From JACQQW01 sp964520655 (lineage in GTDB: Bacteria; Omnitrophota; Gorgyraeia; Zapsychrales; Fredricksoniimonadaceae): a stretch of 64,000 nt of DNA. The position numbers were made by a program, and so were the translations under genes. The stretch covers positions 91,911 to 155,910 of the forward strand of contig CAZFNI010000004.1 in assembly GCA_964520655.1 (NCBI GenBank), given 5' to 3'. This document shows positions 43,478 to 51,713 of the stretch, piece by piece (position 1 is the stretch's first letter; every line of letters begins with the position of its first letter). Under the pieces are notes generated by a model. The model worked only from the letters and a program-made list of their open reading frames with translations. It was not told the origin of the DNA and searched no databases.

Positions 43478-44647
43478 ATGGCGGATTGGATCGGTATTGG
43501 CAGGCGCGCCAGACGCTGCTACGGTTTCGACGAAGTAGCCCTTGTCCCTGGTTCGGTAACAGTTAACCCCAATGAAGTTGACACAAGCGTTGAGATCGGC
43601 AAGCACAAGTTCAATATCCCGATCTTCGCGGCCTCCATGGACGGTGTAGTGGACGTCAATTTTGCCATTGCCATGGGTAAATTAGGGGGTATTGCCGTAT
43701 TGAATTTAGACGGTATACAGACCCGCTATGATGATCCCGGTGCGATCTTAGACCAGATCGCTAATGCTTCTCCTGAGGAAGCGACCAAGCTTGTCCAAAG
43801 CCTCTACGATAATAAGAAATTCCCTGTCAAAGAAAAGCTCATCGCTAAACGCGTCGAGGCCATTAAAAAGGCTAAAGTCCCGGCGGTGGTCAGCTGTATC
43901 CCTCAGAACGCGGAAACCTTCGCGAAGATCGCGGTTGAGGCGGGGGTTGATATCTTCATCGTTCAGTCAACGGTCGCGACCGTGCGTCATATCGCCTCCG
44001 AATATAAAATCCTAGATCTGGAAAAATTCTGTAAGAAAACAAAAGTCCCGGTCATCATCGGAAATACGGTGACCTATGACATGACCCTCGAGGTCATGGA
44101 GGTCGGTGCTTCCGCTATCTTAGTCGGGATCGGTCCCGGTGCGGCCTGTACTTCACGCGGGGTTTTAGGGCTTGGTGTCCCGCAGATCACGGCAACAGTC
44201 GATTGCGCTGCTGCTAGGGATTATCATTTGAAACGTAAAGGCCGTTATATTCCCATCATCACGGATGGCGGGATGCGTATCGGCGGAGAAATATGCAAGG
44301 CGTTCGCGGCAGGGTCGGACGCGGTCATGGTGGGGTCAGCTTTCGCGAAAGCGGAAGAAGCACCTGGACGCGGCTACCATTGGGGGATGGCAACTTCTCA
44401 TGCCAATTTACCTCGTGGAACGCGCATTAAAGTAGGTACCAGCGGCACATTAAAAGAGATTTTAATGGGGCCCGCGAAAGTGGATGATGGTTCCCAAAAT
44501 TTAGTCGGGGCCTTAAAGACATCCATGGGTTCACTGGGCGCGCGTAACATCCAGGAAATGCAGGATGTCGAGATCATCCTGGCGCCTTCAATACAGACCG
44601 AAGGAAAGGTCTTCCAGATCGGCCAACGCGTCGGGATGGGTAAATAA
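43478..44647 (+). CDS. IMP dehydrogenase family protein without CBS domains (GuaB3-like)
   Basis: 389 residues. The barrel has the IMPDH signature loop GIGPGAACTSRGVLGLGVPQ with the catalytic Cys, preceded by VPVIIGNTVT and followed by IITDGGMRIGGEICKAFAAG. No CBS pair is inserted (residues after VLNLDGIQTR go straight on), which gives the 380-residue GuaB3-like form found in Actinobacteria and cyanobacteria. The chemistry is probably IMP to XMP, supported by guaA 12 bases downstream. I see no separate full-length guaB in this window. GGAGG lies seven bases before ATG. Confidence 0.9.
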   Translation: MADWIGIGRRARRCYGFDEVALVPGSVTVNPNEVDTSVEIGKHKFNIPIFAASMDGVVDVNFAIAMGKLGGIAVLNLDGIQTRYDDPGAILDQIANASPEEATKLVQSLYDNKKFPVKEKLIAKRVEAIKKAKVPAVVSCIPQNAETFAKIAVEAGVDIFIVQSTVATVRHIASEYKILDLEKFCKKTKVPVIIGNTVTYDMTLEVMEVGASAILVGIGPGAACTSRGVLGLGVPQITATVDCAAARDYHLKRKGRYIPIITDGGMRIGGEICKAFAAGSDAVMVGSAFAKAEEAPGRGYHWGMATSHANLPRGTRIKVGTSGTLKEILMGPAKVDDGSQNLVGALKTSMGSLGARNIQEMQDVEIILAPSIQTEGKVFQIGQRVGMGK

Positions 44648-44659
44648 GGAGTTAAGCCA

Positions 44660-46369
44660 ATGGCTAAGAAAGCCGTTAAGAAAGCCGTCAAAAAACCGGT
44701 CAAGAAAACCATCATCAAAGCCAAAGAGCCTTTTAAGAAAGCCAAGAAGAAGTCCATGCATGGCTTGATGAAGCCGATCAAGCTGCGCTCTCAGGCGAAG
44801 ATCATTCCGATGGAGGTCAGAAAGCAGCGCAACCGTGACGTGATCTTGATCCTGGATTTTGGTTCCCAATATACCCAGCTGATCGCGCGCCGCATCCGCG
44901 AAAGCAAGGTTTTCAGCCAAATTGTTCCTTATAACATTTCTATCCAAGAGATCAAAGATATCCATCCCAAGGGGATCATTTTCTCCGGCGGGCCTTTAAG
45001 TGTTTATGATAAGAATGCGCCGCTTCCCAATCCTGAGATCTTCAAATTGGGCGTTCCGATCTTAGGCGTTTGTTACGGGATGCAGGTCATTACTCATATG
45101 TTCGGTGGTAAAGTGGCTAAAGCCAAAGACCGTGAATACGGCAAGGCTGAGCTTTTCATCGACAGCAATAAAGATCTGTTCGCTAACCTTTCAACGAACT
45201 TGACCTGCTGGATGAGCCACGGGGATGAGATCGCAACAGTTCCGTCAGGCTTTATCAAGATCGCCCACACGTTAAACGCGGGTAATGCGGCCATCGCCAA
45301 CAGGACAAAGAAAATTTTCGGCGTTCAGTTCCATCCAGAAGTCGTGCATACGCAGCGGGGCTTACAGGTCTTGCAGAATTTCGCGTACACCATTTGCGGT
45401 TGCTTGCCGCGCTGGACCATGGACCGCTTCATCACTGCGTCCGTCAATCAGATCAAAGATATGGTTGGAGGCAAGAAGGTTGTTCTGGGACTAAGTGGTG
45501 GTGTGGATTCCGCGGTCGCGGCGGTCTTGTTGCAAAAAGCCATCGGCAGTAAGCTTTACTGCATCTTTGTTGATAATGGATTGCTGCGTTCCAATGAAGC
45601 CTCTGCTGTTGCGCGTACATTCAAGGGGCATTTTAAAATGAACCTTAATGTCGTGGAAGCGGAAAAGAGGTTCTTAGACAGGCTCAAAGGTATCACCGAT
45701 CCTGAAGAGAAACGCAAGATCATCGGCGATGAATTCGTCCGCGTGTTCCAGGATGCTGCCAAGCGCATCAAGGGTGTGGAATTCTTAGGGCAGGGGACGC
45801 TTTATCCAGATGTTATTGAATCTGTTTCTGCTCACGGCGGACCAACAGCCGTCATCAAAAGCCACCACAATGTCGGCGGTCTGCCTAAGGATATGAAATT
45901 TAAGCTGGTTGAACCGTTACGGGAATTATTCAAGGATGAAGTGCGTTTGATCGGGAAAGTCCTGCAGATGCCGGAATCTGTTCTTAAGCGTCAGCCGTTC
46001 CCGGGTCCTGGTTTAGCGATCCGTATCATCGGGGAAGTGACCAAAGAGCGCCTGGAGATCCTGCGCGAAGCGGATGAACGCGTTATGGATGAGATCAAAA
46101 AAGCCAATTTGTACAATGAATTATGGCAGGCATTTGCCGTTCTACTGCCCATCAAGACTGTCGGCGTCATGGGCGATCAGCGCACCTACGAAAATGTGGT
46201 GGCGGTGCGCGCGGTGACCAGTGTCGACGGCATGACCGCGGACTGGGCGGCGCTGCCGGCTGATGTGCTGGGTCGTATTTCCAACCGCATCATCAATGAG
46301 GTCAAAGGCGTCAACCGCGTGGTGTATGACATCTCCTCAAAACCTCCAGCGACGATCGAGTGGGAATAA
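44660..46369 (+). CDS. guaA: GMP synthase (glutamine-hydrolysing) with lysine-rich N-terminal extension
   Basis: 569 residues. The enzyme proper starts near residue 58 (RDVILILDFGSQYTQ). The glutaminase nucleophile is in GVCYGMQ and the His/Glu pair in FGVQFHPEVVHT. The ATP-pyrophosphatase P-loop is LSGGVDSAVAAVLL, and the dimerisation domain ends KPPATIEWE. It converts XMP to GMP. The first 55 residues are an extra tail with about 19 lysines (AVKKAVKKPVKK), histone-H1-like. The start is supported by AAGGAG at 44646-44651, eight bases before ATG, so the tail is probably translated. An internal ATG at 44810 would give the normal length but lacks as good a site. Confidence 0.95.
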   Translation: MAKKAVKKAVKKPVKKTIIKAKEPFKKAKKKSMHGLMKPIKLRSQAKIIPMEVRKQRNRDVILILDFGSQYTQLIARRIRESKVFSQIVPYNISIQEIKDIHPKGIIFSGGPLSVYDKNAPLPNPEIFKLGVPILGVCYGMQVITHMFGGKVAKAKDREYGKAELFIDSNKDLFANLSTNLTCWMSHGDEIATVPSGFIKIAHTLNAGNAAIANRTKKIFGVQFHPEVVHTQRGLQVLQNFAYTICGCLPRWTMDRFITASVNQIKDMVGGKKVVLGLSGGVDSAVAAVLLQKAIGSKLYCIFVDNGLLRSNEASAVARTFKGHFKMNLNVVEAEKRFLDRLKGITDPEEKRKIIGDEFVRVFQDAAKRIKGVEFLGQGTLYPDVIESVSAHGGPTAVIKSHHNVGGLPKDMKFKLVEPLRELFKDEVRLIGKVLQMPESVLKRQPFPGPGLAIRIIGEVTKERLEILREADERVMDEIKKANLYNELWQAFAVLLPIKTVGVMGDQRTYENVVAVRAVTSVDGMTADWAALPADVLGRISNRIINEVKGVNRVVYDISSKPPATIEWE

Positions 46370-46388
46370 TTAATCGTTGATTCTAAAG

Positions 46389-46440
46389 GGCCTTAAGTGT
46401 TAAAGTAGATCATTATTTTAACCCTTAAGGCCTTTGTATT
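46389..46440 (+). terminator. Intrinsic terminator of guaA, just before dnaE
   Basis: Arms GGCCTTAAGTGTTAAA (46389-46404) and TTTAACCCTTAAGGCC (46417-46432) pair along about 15 bases, followed by TTTGTATT. The dnaE ATG lies at 46446, only 13 bases after the stem, so the hairpin may also influence dnaE. Confidence 0.75.
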
Positions 46441-46445
46441 CTGCT

Positions 46446-49400
46446 ATGAGCAGTACCGAATTCGTCCATCTTCATGTCCACACCCAGTATTCGCTTCTCG
46501 ACGGGGCCTGCCGGATCAATGAACTAGTCCAGAAAGCTGTATCATTGAACATGACCGCGCTGGCCATGACCGATCATGGCAATATGTTCGGGGCGATCGA
46601 TTTTTATCAGGCCTGCAAAAAAGCCAAGATCAAGCCGATCATCGGCTGCGAGACATACATCACCCCGGGAAGCCGTCACGAAAAGAATACCGATCAGCGC
46701 CAGATATGCCATTTGACCTTGCTTGCCGCGGATAATACCGGCTACGGCAATTTGATGAAGCTGGTCTCTGCTGCCTATATCGAGGGTTTTTATTACAAAC
46801 CGCGCATCGACAAAGAAATACTGGCGTCGCATGCCGCCGGCTTGATCGGGACATCCGGGTGTCTTAAGGGAGAGGTGTGTTCCCATTTACTGAAAGGCAA
46901 CTTTGATGCGGCTCTTCGCTGTGCGGACGACTATAAACAAATATTCCCTAAAGAACATTATTACATTGAATTGATGGACCACGGGCTGGCGGAGCAGAAG
47001 CATGTTAATACTCAGTTAGTCAAGATCGCTCGCGAGTTAAACCTGCCGCTGATCGCGACCAACGACGTGCATTATTTAGAGCATCAACAATCAACTGCCC
47101 ACGAGATCCTCTTATGCGTGCAAACGCAGGCGACGTTGCAGGATCCTCATCACATGAAATTCGGCACCGATCAGTTCTATTTTAAATCGCAGATCGAGAT
47201 GGGGGCCAATTTTGTGCATCTGCCGGAAGCTTTATCTAATACCTTAAGGGTTGCCGAGCAGTGCCAGGTAGCGCTTGATTTCAGCCAGTACCATTTGCCA
47301 GTCTATGTCCCACCGGGTGGATTAACACCAACGGACTATCTAAAAGAATTATGCCGCAAGGGCCTGGCTGCGCGCTACGGCGAAACAACACCGGAACTGG
47401 AAAAACGCCTGGCCCATGAATTAGCCACGATCGAGGACATGGGCTTTGTCAGTTATTTCCTGATCGTTTGGGATTTTATTAATTACGCAAAAACTAAAGG
47501 TATTCCCGTCGGTCCGGGGCGCGGGTCAGCGGCGGGAAGTTTAGTCAGTTATCTGCTTGGTATCACCGACCTTGATCCGATCAAGTACGGTCTTCTCTTT
47601 GAACGATTCTTAAACCCGGGGCGGCGCAGCATGCCGGATATCGATATTGATTTTTGTTATGAACGCCGGGGAGAAGTCATTGATTATGTAACCAAGAAAT
47701 ACGGCTCCTCCAATGTGGCTCAGATCATCACTTTCGGGTCAATGCAGGCCAAGGCCGCGGTGCGTGATGTCGGCCGCGCCATGGGCATGGCCTATATTGA
47801 TGTCGACCGCATTGCCAAATTGATCCCCAATGAGATCGGCATTTCACTGAAAAAAGCGCAGGAAGTAGAACCGCAATTAAGAGAATTAACCGAGACCGAC
47901 CGCACCGCCAAACAATTGATTGATACCGCACAGGTGTTGGAAGGGTTAAACCGCCACGCATCGATCCATGCCGCCGGTGTTGTGATCTCCGATAAGCCGC
48001 TCATAGAATATGTACCTTTGTTTAAAAGCTCGGACGGCCAGATCACGACGGCATTTGACATGGATGGGATCTCCAAGATCGGTTTATTGAAGATGGACTT
48101 TTTGGGATTACGTACGCTGACTGTCATCGTGGATGCTGTCAAATTGATCAAGAAACACCGCGGGATCGACGTGAATATCGATACGATCCCGCTGGATGAT
48201 CCCAAGACATATGCCATGCTGGCCGCAGCCAACGCGATGGGGGTGTTCCAGCTGGAAAGCGGGGGGATGAGGGATCTTCTTAAAAAGATGAAGCCCTCGG
48301 AATTTGAAGACCTGATCGCTATTTTGGCGCTGTATCGTCCCGGCCCCATGGGCAGCGGGATGCTTGATGATTTCATCAAACGCAAGCGCGGTGAGACCAA
48401 GGTGACCTATCCTCATCCTCATCTGGAAGAGGTGCTCAAAGCCACCTACGGGATCATTTTGTATCAAGAGCAGGTCATGCAGATCGCCTCGACCCTGGCA
48501 GGATTTGACATGGCCCAGGCCGATGATCTGCGTAAAGCCATGGGGAAAAAGATCCCGGAAGAAATGGCCAAGATGCGCAGTTATTTCGTTGATGGATGCG
48601 CCAAGAAATCGTCGATCAGCGCGGAAGAGGCCAACAGTTTATTTGATCTGATCGATTTTTTTGCGGGCTATGGTTTTAACCGCAGCCACTCGGCCGCGTA
48701 TGCCTTGATCACGTACCGTACGGCCTATTTAAAAGCTAATTATCCGACGGAATTCATGTGTGCTCTTTTGACTTCGGAGCGGGATAACACGGAAAAAGTT
48801 GTCGATTATTTTACCGAGGCCAAGACGATCGGTATTGATGTGAAGCCGCCCGATGTGAATGAGAGTTTTGCTCAATTTACGGTTGTGGGGGATAAACAGA
48901 TCCGTTACGGTTTGCTTGCCGTTAAGAACATTGGTTCTTTGGCCATCGACTCAATTGTCAGCGAGCGGACAGCCAAGGGTAAATTTACCTCGATCTTTGA
49001 TTTTTGCCGCAGGGTCGATCTAAGGCTTAATAACCGCAAGGTCGTGGAAAGTTTGATCAAATCAGGATCGATGGATAGTTTGAAGGAGATCCGCGCCAAA
49101 TTGATGGCGGTGCTGGACCAATCACTGGACGCGGGGACGAAAAAACAGCAGGAAGTTTTAGCCGGGCAGTTCTCATTCTTTGGGAATGTCAGCGAAGGCT
49201 TCGGGCATGACAATGAACGGCTGCCGGATATCCCTGAATGGCCGCAGGCGCAGCTCTTAGCTAATGAAAAAGCATTGCTTGGGTTTTATTTAAGCGGTCA
49301 TCCGCTGGAGCGTTATCATGAAGAGATCCAGCAATTCACGAATTTTAATACCGCAACGATCATCAATGCCAGGGACGGACAGGGGGCTCGCCTGATCGCC

Positions 49401-49874
49401 TTGATCAAATCGGTAAAATTAACGACAACAAAGAAAACCAAAGAGCGCATGGCCATCGTGGGGTTGGAGGACATGCAAGGCGAGATGGAGCTGGTCATTT
49501 TCCCTTCCTCTTACCAGAAGATCTCATCGTATCTGAAGGAATCCAGCGTTGTCGTTGTTAAGGGTAAGGTTGCTTATCGTGACGGTGTTCCCAAAATGTC
49601 CGCGGAGGAGATGGCCGGCATTGATGAGGTCTATGGATTGATCAAAAGCGTTCATATCGACTTAACCCGCAAATCCAAGTCTGATTTTGAAGGGGTCAAG
49701 GCCAAATTGGCCATGTTCCCAGGGAAGGTCCCTGTTTATCTGCAGGTAGATACGAAGAATTACAAGAATGTGCAGGTGTTGGTCGGCAAAGAGCTGTATG
49801 TCACGCCCTCCGAAGTGTTTATGGAAGAGGTCAAAACCCTGCTGGGAGCGGATTGCTGTAAGTTGGTGATATAG
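46446..49874 (+). CDS. dnaE: DNA polymerase III alpha subunit
   Basis: 1142 residues, DnaE1 type. PHP domain at the start (FVHLHVHTQYSLLDGACRIN). Polymerase core follows: VGPGRGSAAGSLVSYLLGIT, then MPDIDIDFCYERRGEVIDY with catalytic acidic residues, and FNRSHSAAYALITYRTAYLK. A helix-hairpin-helix region and a C-terminal OB fold (MAIVGLEDMQGEMELVIFPS) complete the chain. It is the replicative chromosomal polymerase. ATG 46446 gives the family N-terminus; no Shine-Dalgarno is visible because the guaA terminator occupies the space. The lack of an exonuclease domain excludes PolC. Confidence 0.97.
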   Translation: MSSTEFVHLHVHTQYSLLDGACRINELVQKAVSLNMTALAMTDHGNMFGAIDFYQACKKAKIKPIIGCETYITPGSRHEKNTDQRQICHLTLLAADNTGYGNLMKLVSAAYIEGFYYKPRIDKEILASHAAGLIGTSGCLKGEVCSHLLKGNFDAALRCADDYKQIFPKEHYYIELMDHGLAEQKHVNTQLVKIARELNLPLIATNDVHYLEHQQSTAHEILLCVQTQATLQDPHHMKFGTDQFYFKSQIEMGANFVHLPEALSNTLRVAEQCQVALDFSQYHLPVYVPPGGLTPTDYLKELCRKGLAARYGETTPELEKRLAHELATIEDMGFVSYFLIVWDFINYAKTKGIPVGPGRGSAAGSLVSYLLGITDLDPIKYGLLFERFLNPGRRSMPDIDIDFCYERRGEVIDYVTKKYGSSNVAQIITFGSMQAKAAVRDVGRAMGMAYIDVDRIAKLIPNEIGISLKKAQEVEPQLRELTETDRTAKQLIDTAQVLEGLNRHASIHAAGVVISDKPLIEYVPLFKSSDGQITTAFDMDGISKIGLLKMDFLGLRTLTVIVDAVKLIKKHRGIDVNIDTIPLDDPKTYAMLAAANAMGVFQLESGGMRDLLKKMKPSEFEDLIAILALYRPGPMGSGMLDDFIKRKRGETKVTYPHPHLEEVLKATYGIILYQEQVMQIASTLAGFDMAQADDLRKAMGKKIPEEMAKMRSYFVDGCAKKSSISAEEANSLFDLIDFFAGYGFNRSHSAAYALITYRTAYLKANYPTEFMCALLTSERDNTEKVVDYFTEAKTIGIDVKPPDVNESFAQFTVVGDKQIRYGLLAVKNIGSLAIDSIVSERTAKGKFTSIFDFCRRVDLRLNNRKVVESLIKSGSMDSLKEIRAKLMAVLDQSLDAGTKKQQEVLAGQFSFFGNVSEGFGHDNERLPDIPEWPQAQLLANEKALLGFYLSGHPLERYHEEIQQFTNFNTATIINARDGQGARLIALIKSVKLTTTKKTKERMAIVGLEDMQGEMELVIFPSSYQKISSYLKESSVVVVKGKVAYRDGVPKMSAEEMAGIDEVYGLIKSVHIDLTRKSKSDFEGVKAKLAMFPGKVPVYLQVDTKNYKNVQVLVGKELYVTPSEVFMEEVKTLLGADCCKLVI

Positions 49875-49935
49875 ATAGATTTATTGGCAAAGTGCCCTTC
49901 CTATATGGTATAGTTGTAATGTTTCGTGAAAATAA

Positions 49936-49964
49936 TTGACATCCTAAGTCATTGTTTGTAATAT
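49936..49964 (+). promoter_or_regulatory. Sigma70 promoter of hup-hisS
   Basis: TTGACA at 49936-49941, 17-base spacer, TAATAT at 49959-49964. Leader of about 25 bases with AGGAG before ATG 49997. Confidence 0.75.
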
Positions 49965-49996
49965 GGTTACGTAAATTTAAACACTAGGAGATCGGC

Positions 49997-50269
49997 ATGA
50001 CCAAAAAAGACATTGTGTTAAAAATCACCGACACGACGGGCATTAAACAGGTTGATGTCAAGAAGATCGTCCAGCGCACCTTTGATGTCATCGTCGAGGC
50101 TTTGATGCGCGGTGAAAAAGTGGAACTCCGTAATTTTGGTGTGTTTAAGATCAAAGAACGCCGCGCGCGTTTCGGCCGAAATCCCCGCACGGGCGAAAGT
50201 GTTCCGGTGCCTCCCCGCAAAGTGGTTATTTTCAAATCTGGTCTGGAGATGAAGCATAAAGTTAAATGA
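49997..50269 (+). CDS. hup: HU/IHF-family DNA-binding protein
   Basis: 90 residues, full length. The N-terminal helices MTKKDIVLKITDTTGIKQVD are followed by VELRNFGVFKIKERRARFGR and the DNA-binding arm NPRTGESVPVPPRKVVIFKS. It bends and packages DNA as a dimer. Whether it is HU or IHF-like cannot be decided. It overlaps hisS by four bases (ATGA), so the two are cotranscribed. Confidence 0.93.
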   Translation: MTKKDIVLKITDTTGIKQVDVKKIVQRTFDVIVEALMRGEKVELRNFGVFKIKERRARFGRNPRTGESVPVPPRKVVIFKSGLEMKHKVK

Positions 50270-51555
50270 GCAATAAATTGGCAGCGCCCCGCGGCACAGC
50301 AGATGTGCTCGAGGCTGTTTATTTCTGGCAGCAAATAGAATCCCAGGCCCGGCGTATCCTGAATATTTACGGTTATCGAGAGATACGCACTCCCATCTAC
50401 GAAGACAGCGCCCTTTTTAAACGATCCCTTGGTTCAACCAGCGATGTTGTTAATAAGCAGTTGCTTGAATTAGCTCCTCAAGGCGATGAGCAGTATGCTC
50501 TGCGTCCTGAAGGCACAGCCGCGGTTGTCCGTTCCTACATTGAAAATAATCTCGATAAAAAAGAATCTTTATCCAAGTTGTATTACATTGGTCCCATGTT
50601 CCGCGGTGAGCGTCCTCAAAAGGGTCGCTTACGCCAATTCCATCAGATCGGGGTGGAAGCGATCGGCCCTAACAGCGCATCCCCATATCTAGACGCTGAA
50701 CTGCTGCGGCTGGCCATGCATTTATTGAAAGAATTCGGGGTCAAAGAGCCTCGTCTGAAAATCAATTCACTGGGTTCTAAAGAAGACAAAGAACATGTTT
50801 CCGCATGGCTGCGCCGTGAATTCGCCGCGCATAAAGCGGAACTTTGCCCGGAATGCCAGGCGCGTTTTGAGCGTAATGTGTTCCGAGTATTAGATTGTAA
50901 ACAAGAATCATGCCGGCGTTTGGTGGCCTCGATTGTTGTTAATCTGCCTCTTTCGAAAGAAAGTCAGGATTATTTCACCGAGGTACAGAGATCCTTAACG
51001 GATCTGGGGGTAGAATTTCATATAGCGCCGCATTTGGTGCGGGGGTTGGATTATTATACGCATACGGTTTTTGAGATCACGGCGGGCGGTTTGGGCAGCC
51101 AGGACGCGATCGGGGCAGGCGGGCGTTACAGCGGGCTTGTTCATGAGTTAGGCGGGGATGCAAAGGTCAATTTCGGGGCGATCGGGTTCGCGTTAGGGAT
51201 GGAAAGGGTTTTGCTTTCAAAGGGTAATGTTGACGCGGTGCAGCCGGGGGTTGACGCGTTTGTCATCCCGATGGAAGTTGCATATTTTCCTAAAGCTTTT
51301 TCTTTGCTTGATGCCTTACGACAAGCTGGTATTTCTGCGGATTTAAGTTATAATGGTGGTTCTTTAAAATCTCAAATGAACCGCGCGAATAAAGCCAATG
51401 CTAAATACGCGTTGATCTTAGGTGAGGATGAGATAAAGAATAACGCGGTCGCTCTTAAAGATATGCAAGTCGGCAAGCAGGAAATCATTAGTCTAAATGA
51501 TATTGTTGACGCAATAAAAAGATCGTTGACCAACGCGGGTTCGGCAAGTTCATGA
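50266..51555 (+). CDS. hisS: Histidyl-tRNA synthetase
   Basis: 429 residues, class II. Motif 2 region YIGPMFRGERPQKGRLRQFH, histidine-binding motif VRGLDYYTHTVFEI, motif 3 FALGMERVLL, and a C-terminal anticodon-binding domain (DAFVIPMEVA onward). The N-terminus APRGTADVL is standard. It starts within the hup stop codon. aspS follows after a 158-base spacer with a strong hairpin. The order hisS-aspS is widespread in bacteria. Confidence 0.96.
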   Translation: MSNKLAAPRGTADVLEAVYFWQQIESQARRILNIYGYREIRTPIYEDSALFKRSLGSTSDVVNKQLLELAPQGDEQYALRPEGTAAVVRSYIENNLDKKESLSKLYYIGPMFRGERPQKGRLRQFHQIGVEAIGPNSASPYLDAELLRLAMHLLKEFGVKEPRLKINSLGSKEDKEHVSAWLRREFAAHKAELCPECQARFERNVFRVLDCKQESCRRLVASIVVNLPLSKESQDYFTEVQRSLTDLGVEFHIAPHLVRGLDYYTHTVFEITAGGLGSQDAIGAGGRYSGLVHELGGDAKVNFGAIGFALGMERVLLSKGNVDAVQPGVDAFVIPMEVAYFPKAFSLLDALRQAGISADLSYNGGSLKSQMNRANKANAKYALILGEDEIKNNAVALKDMQVGKQEIISLNDIVDAIKRSLTNAGSASS

Positions 51556-51567
51556 AGGACGAAACGA

Positions 51568-51649
51568 CCCCCGTCACATGCCACCCGAAACAATGAAATA
51601 ACGCATCACCGCAACTAATGCACTTGAATGCGTGCATGTGTTACGGGGG
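51568..51649 (+). ncRNA. Candidate structured RNA leader between hisS and aspS
   Basis: A long-range stem pairs CCCCCGTCACATGC (51568-51581) with GCATGTG TT ACGGGGG (51634-51649; two extra bases). Directly inside, ACGCAT (51601-51606) pairs with ATGCGT (51628-51633), and a GCA/TGC tip lies within. No T run follows, so it is not an ordinary intrinsic terminator. It could be an aspS leader, a processing site or an end-protecting stem. No known riboswitch is recognised. Confidence 0.45.
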
Positions 51650-51713
51650 ATGGGGGGTGTGAAGTCCTGAATGAAGCTTGACGAAGACGCGGTGGTCTGT
51701 AGAAAGGCAATAC

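Noticed and set aside
51678..51713. TTG start for aspS
   Set aside because: MRTHTCGELN from ATG 51714 is the typical AspRS N-terminus; the extra 12 codons are unconserved.
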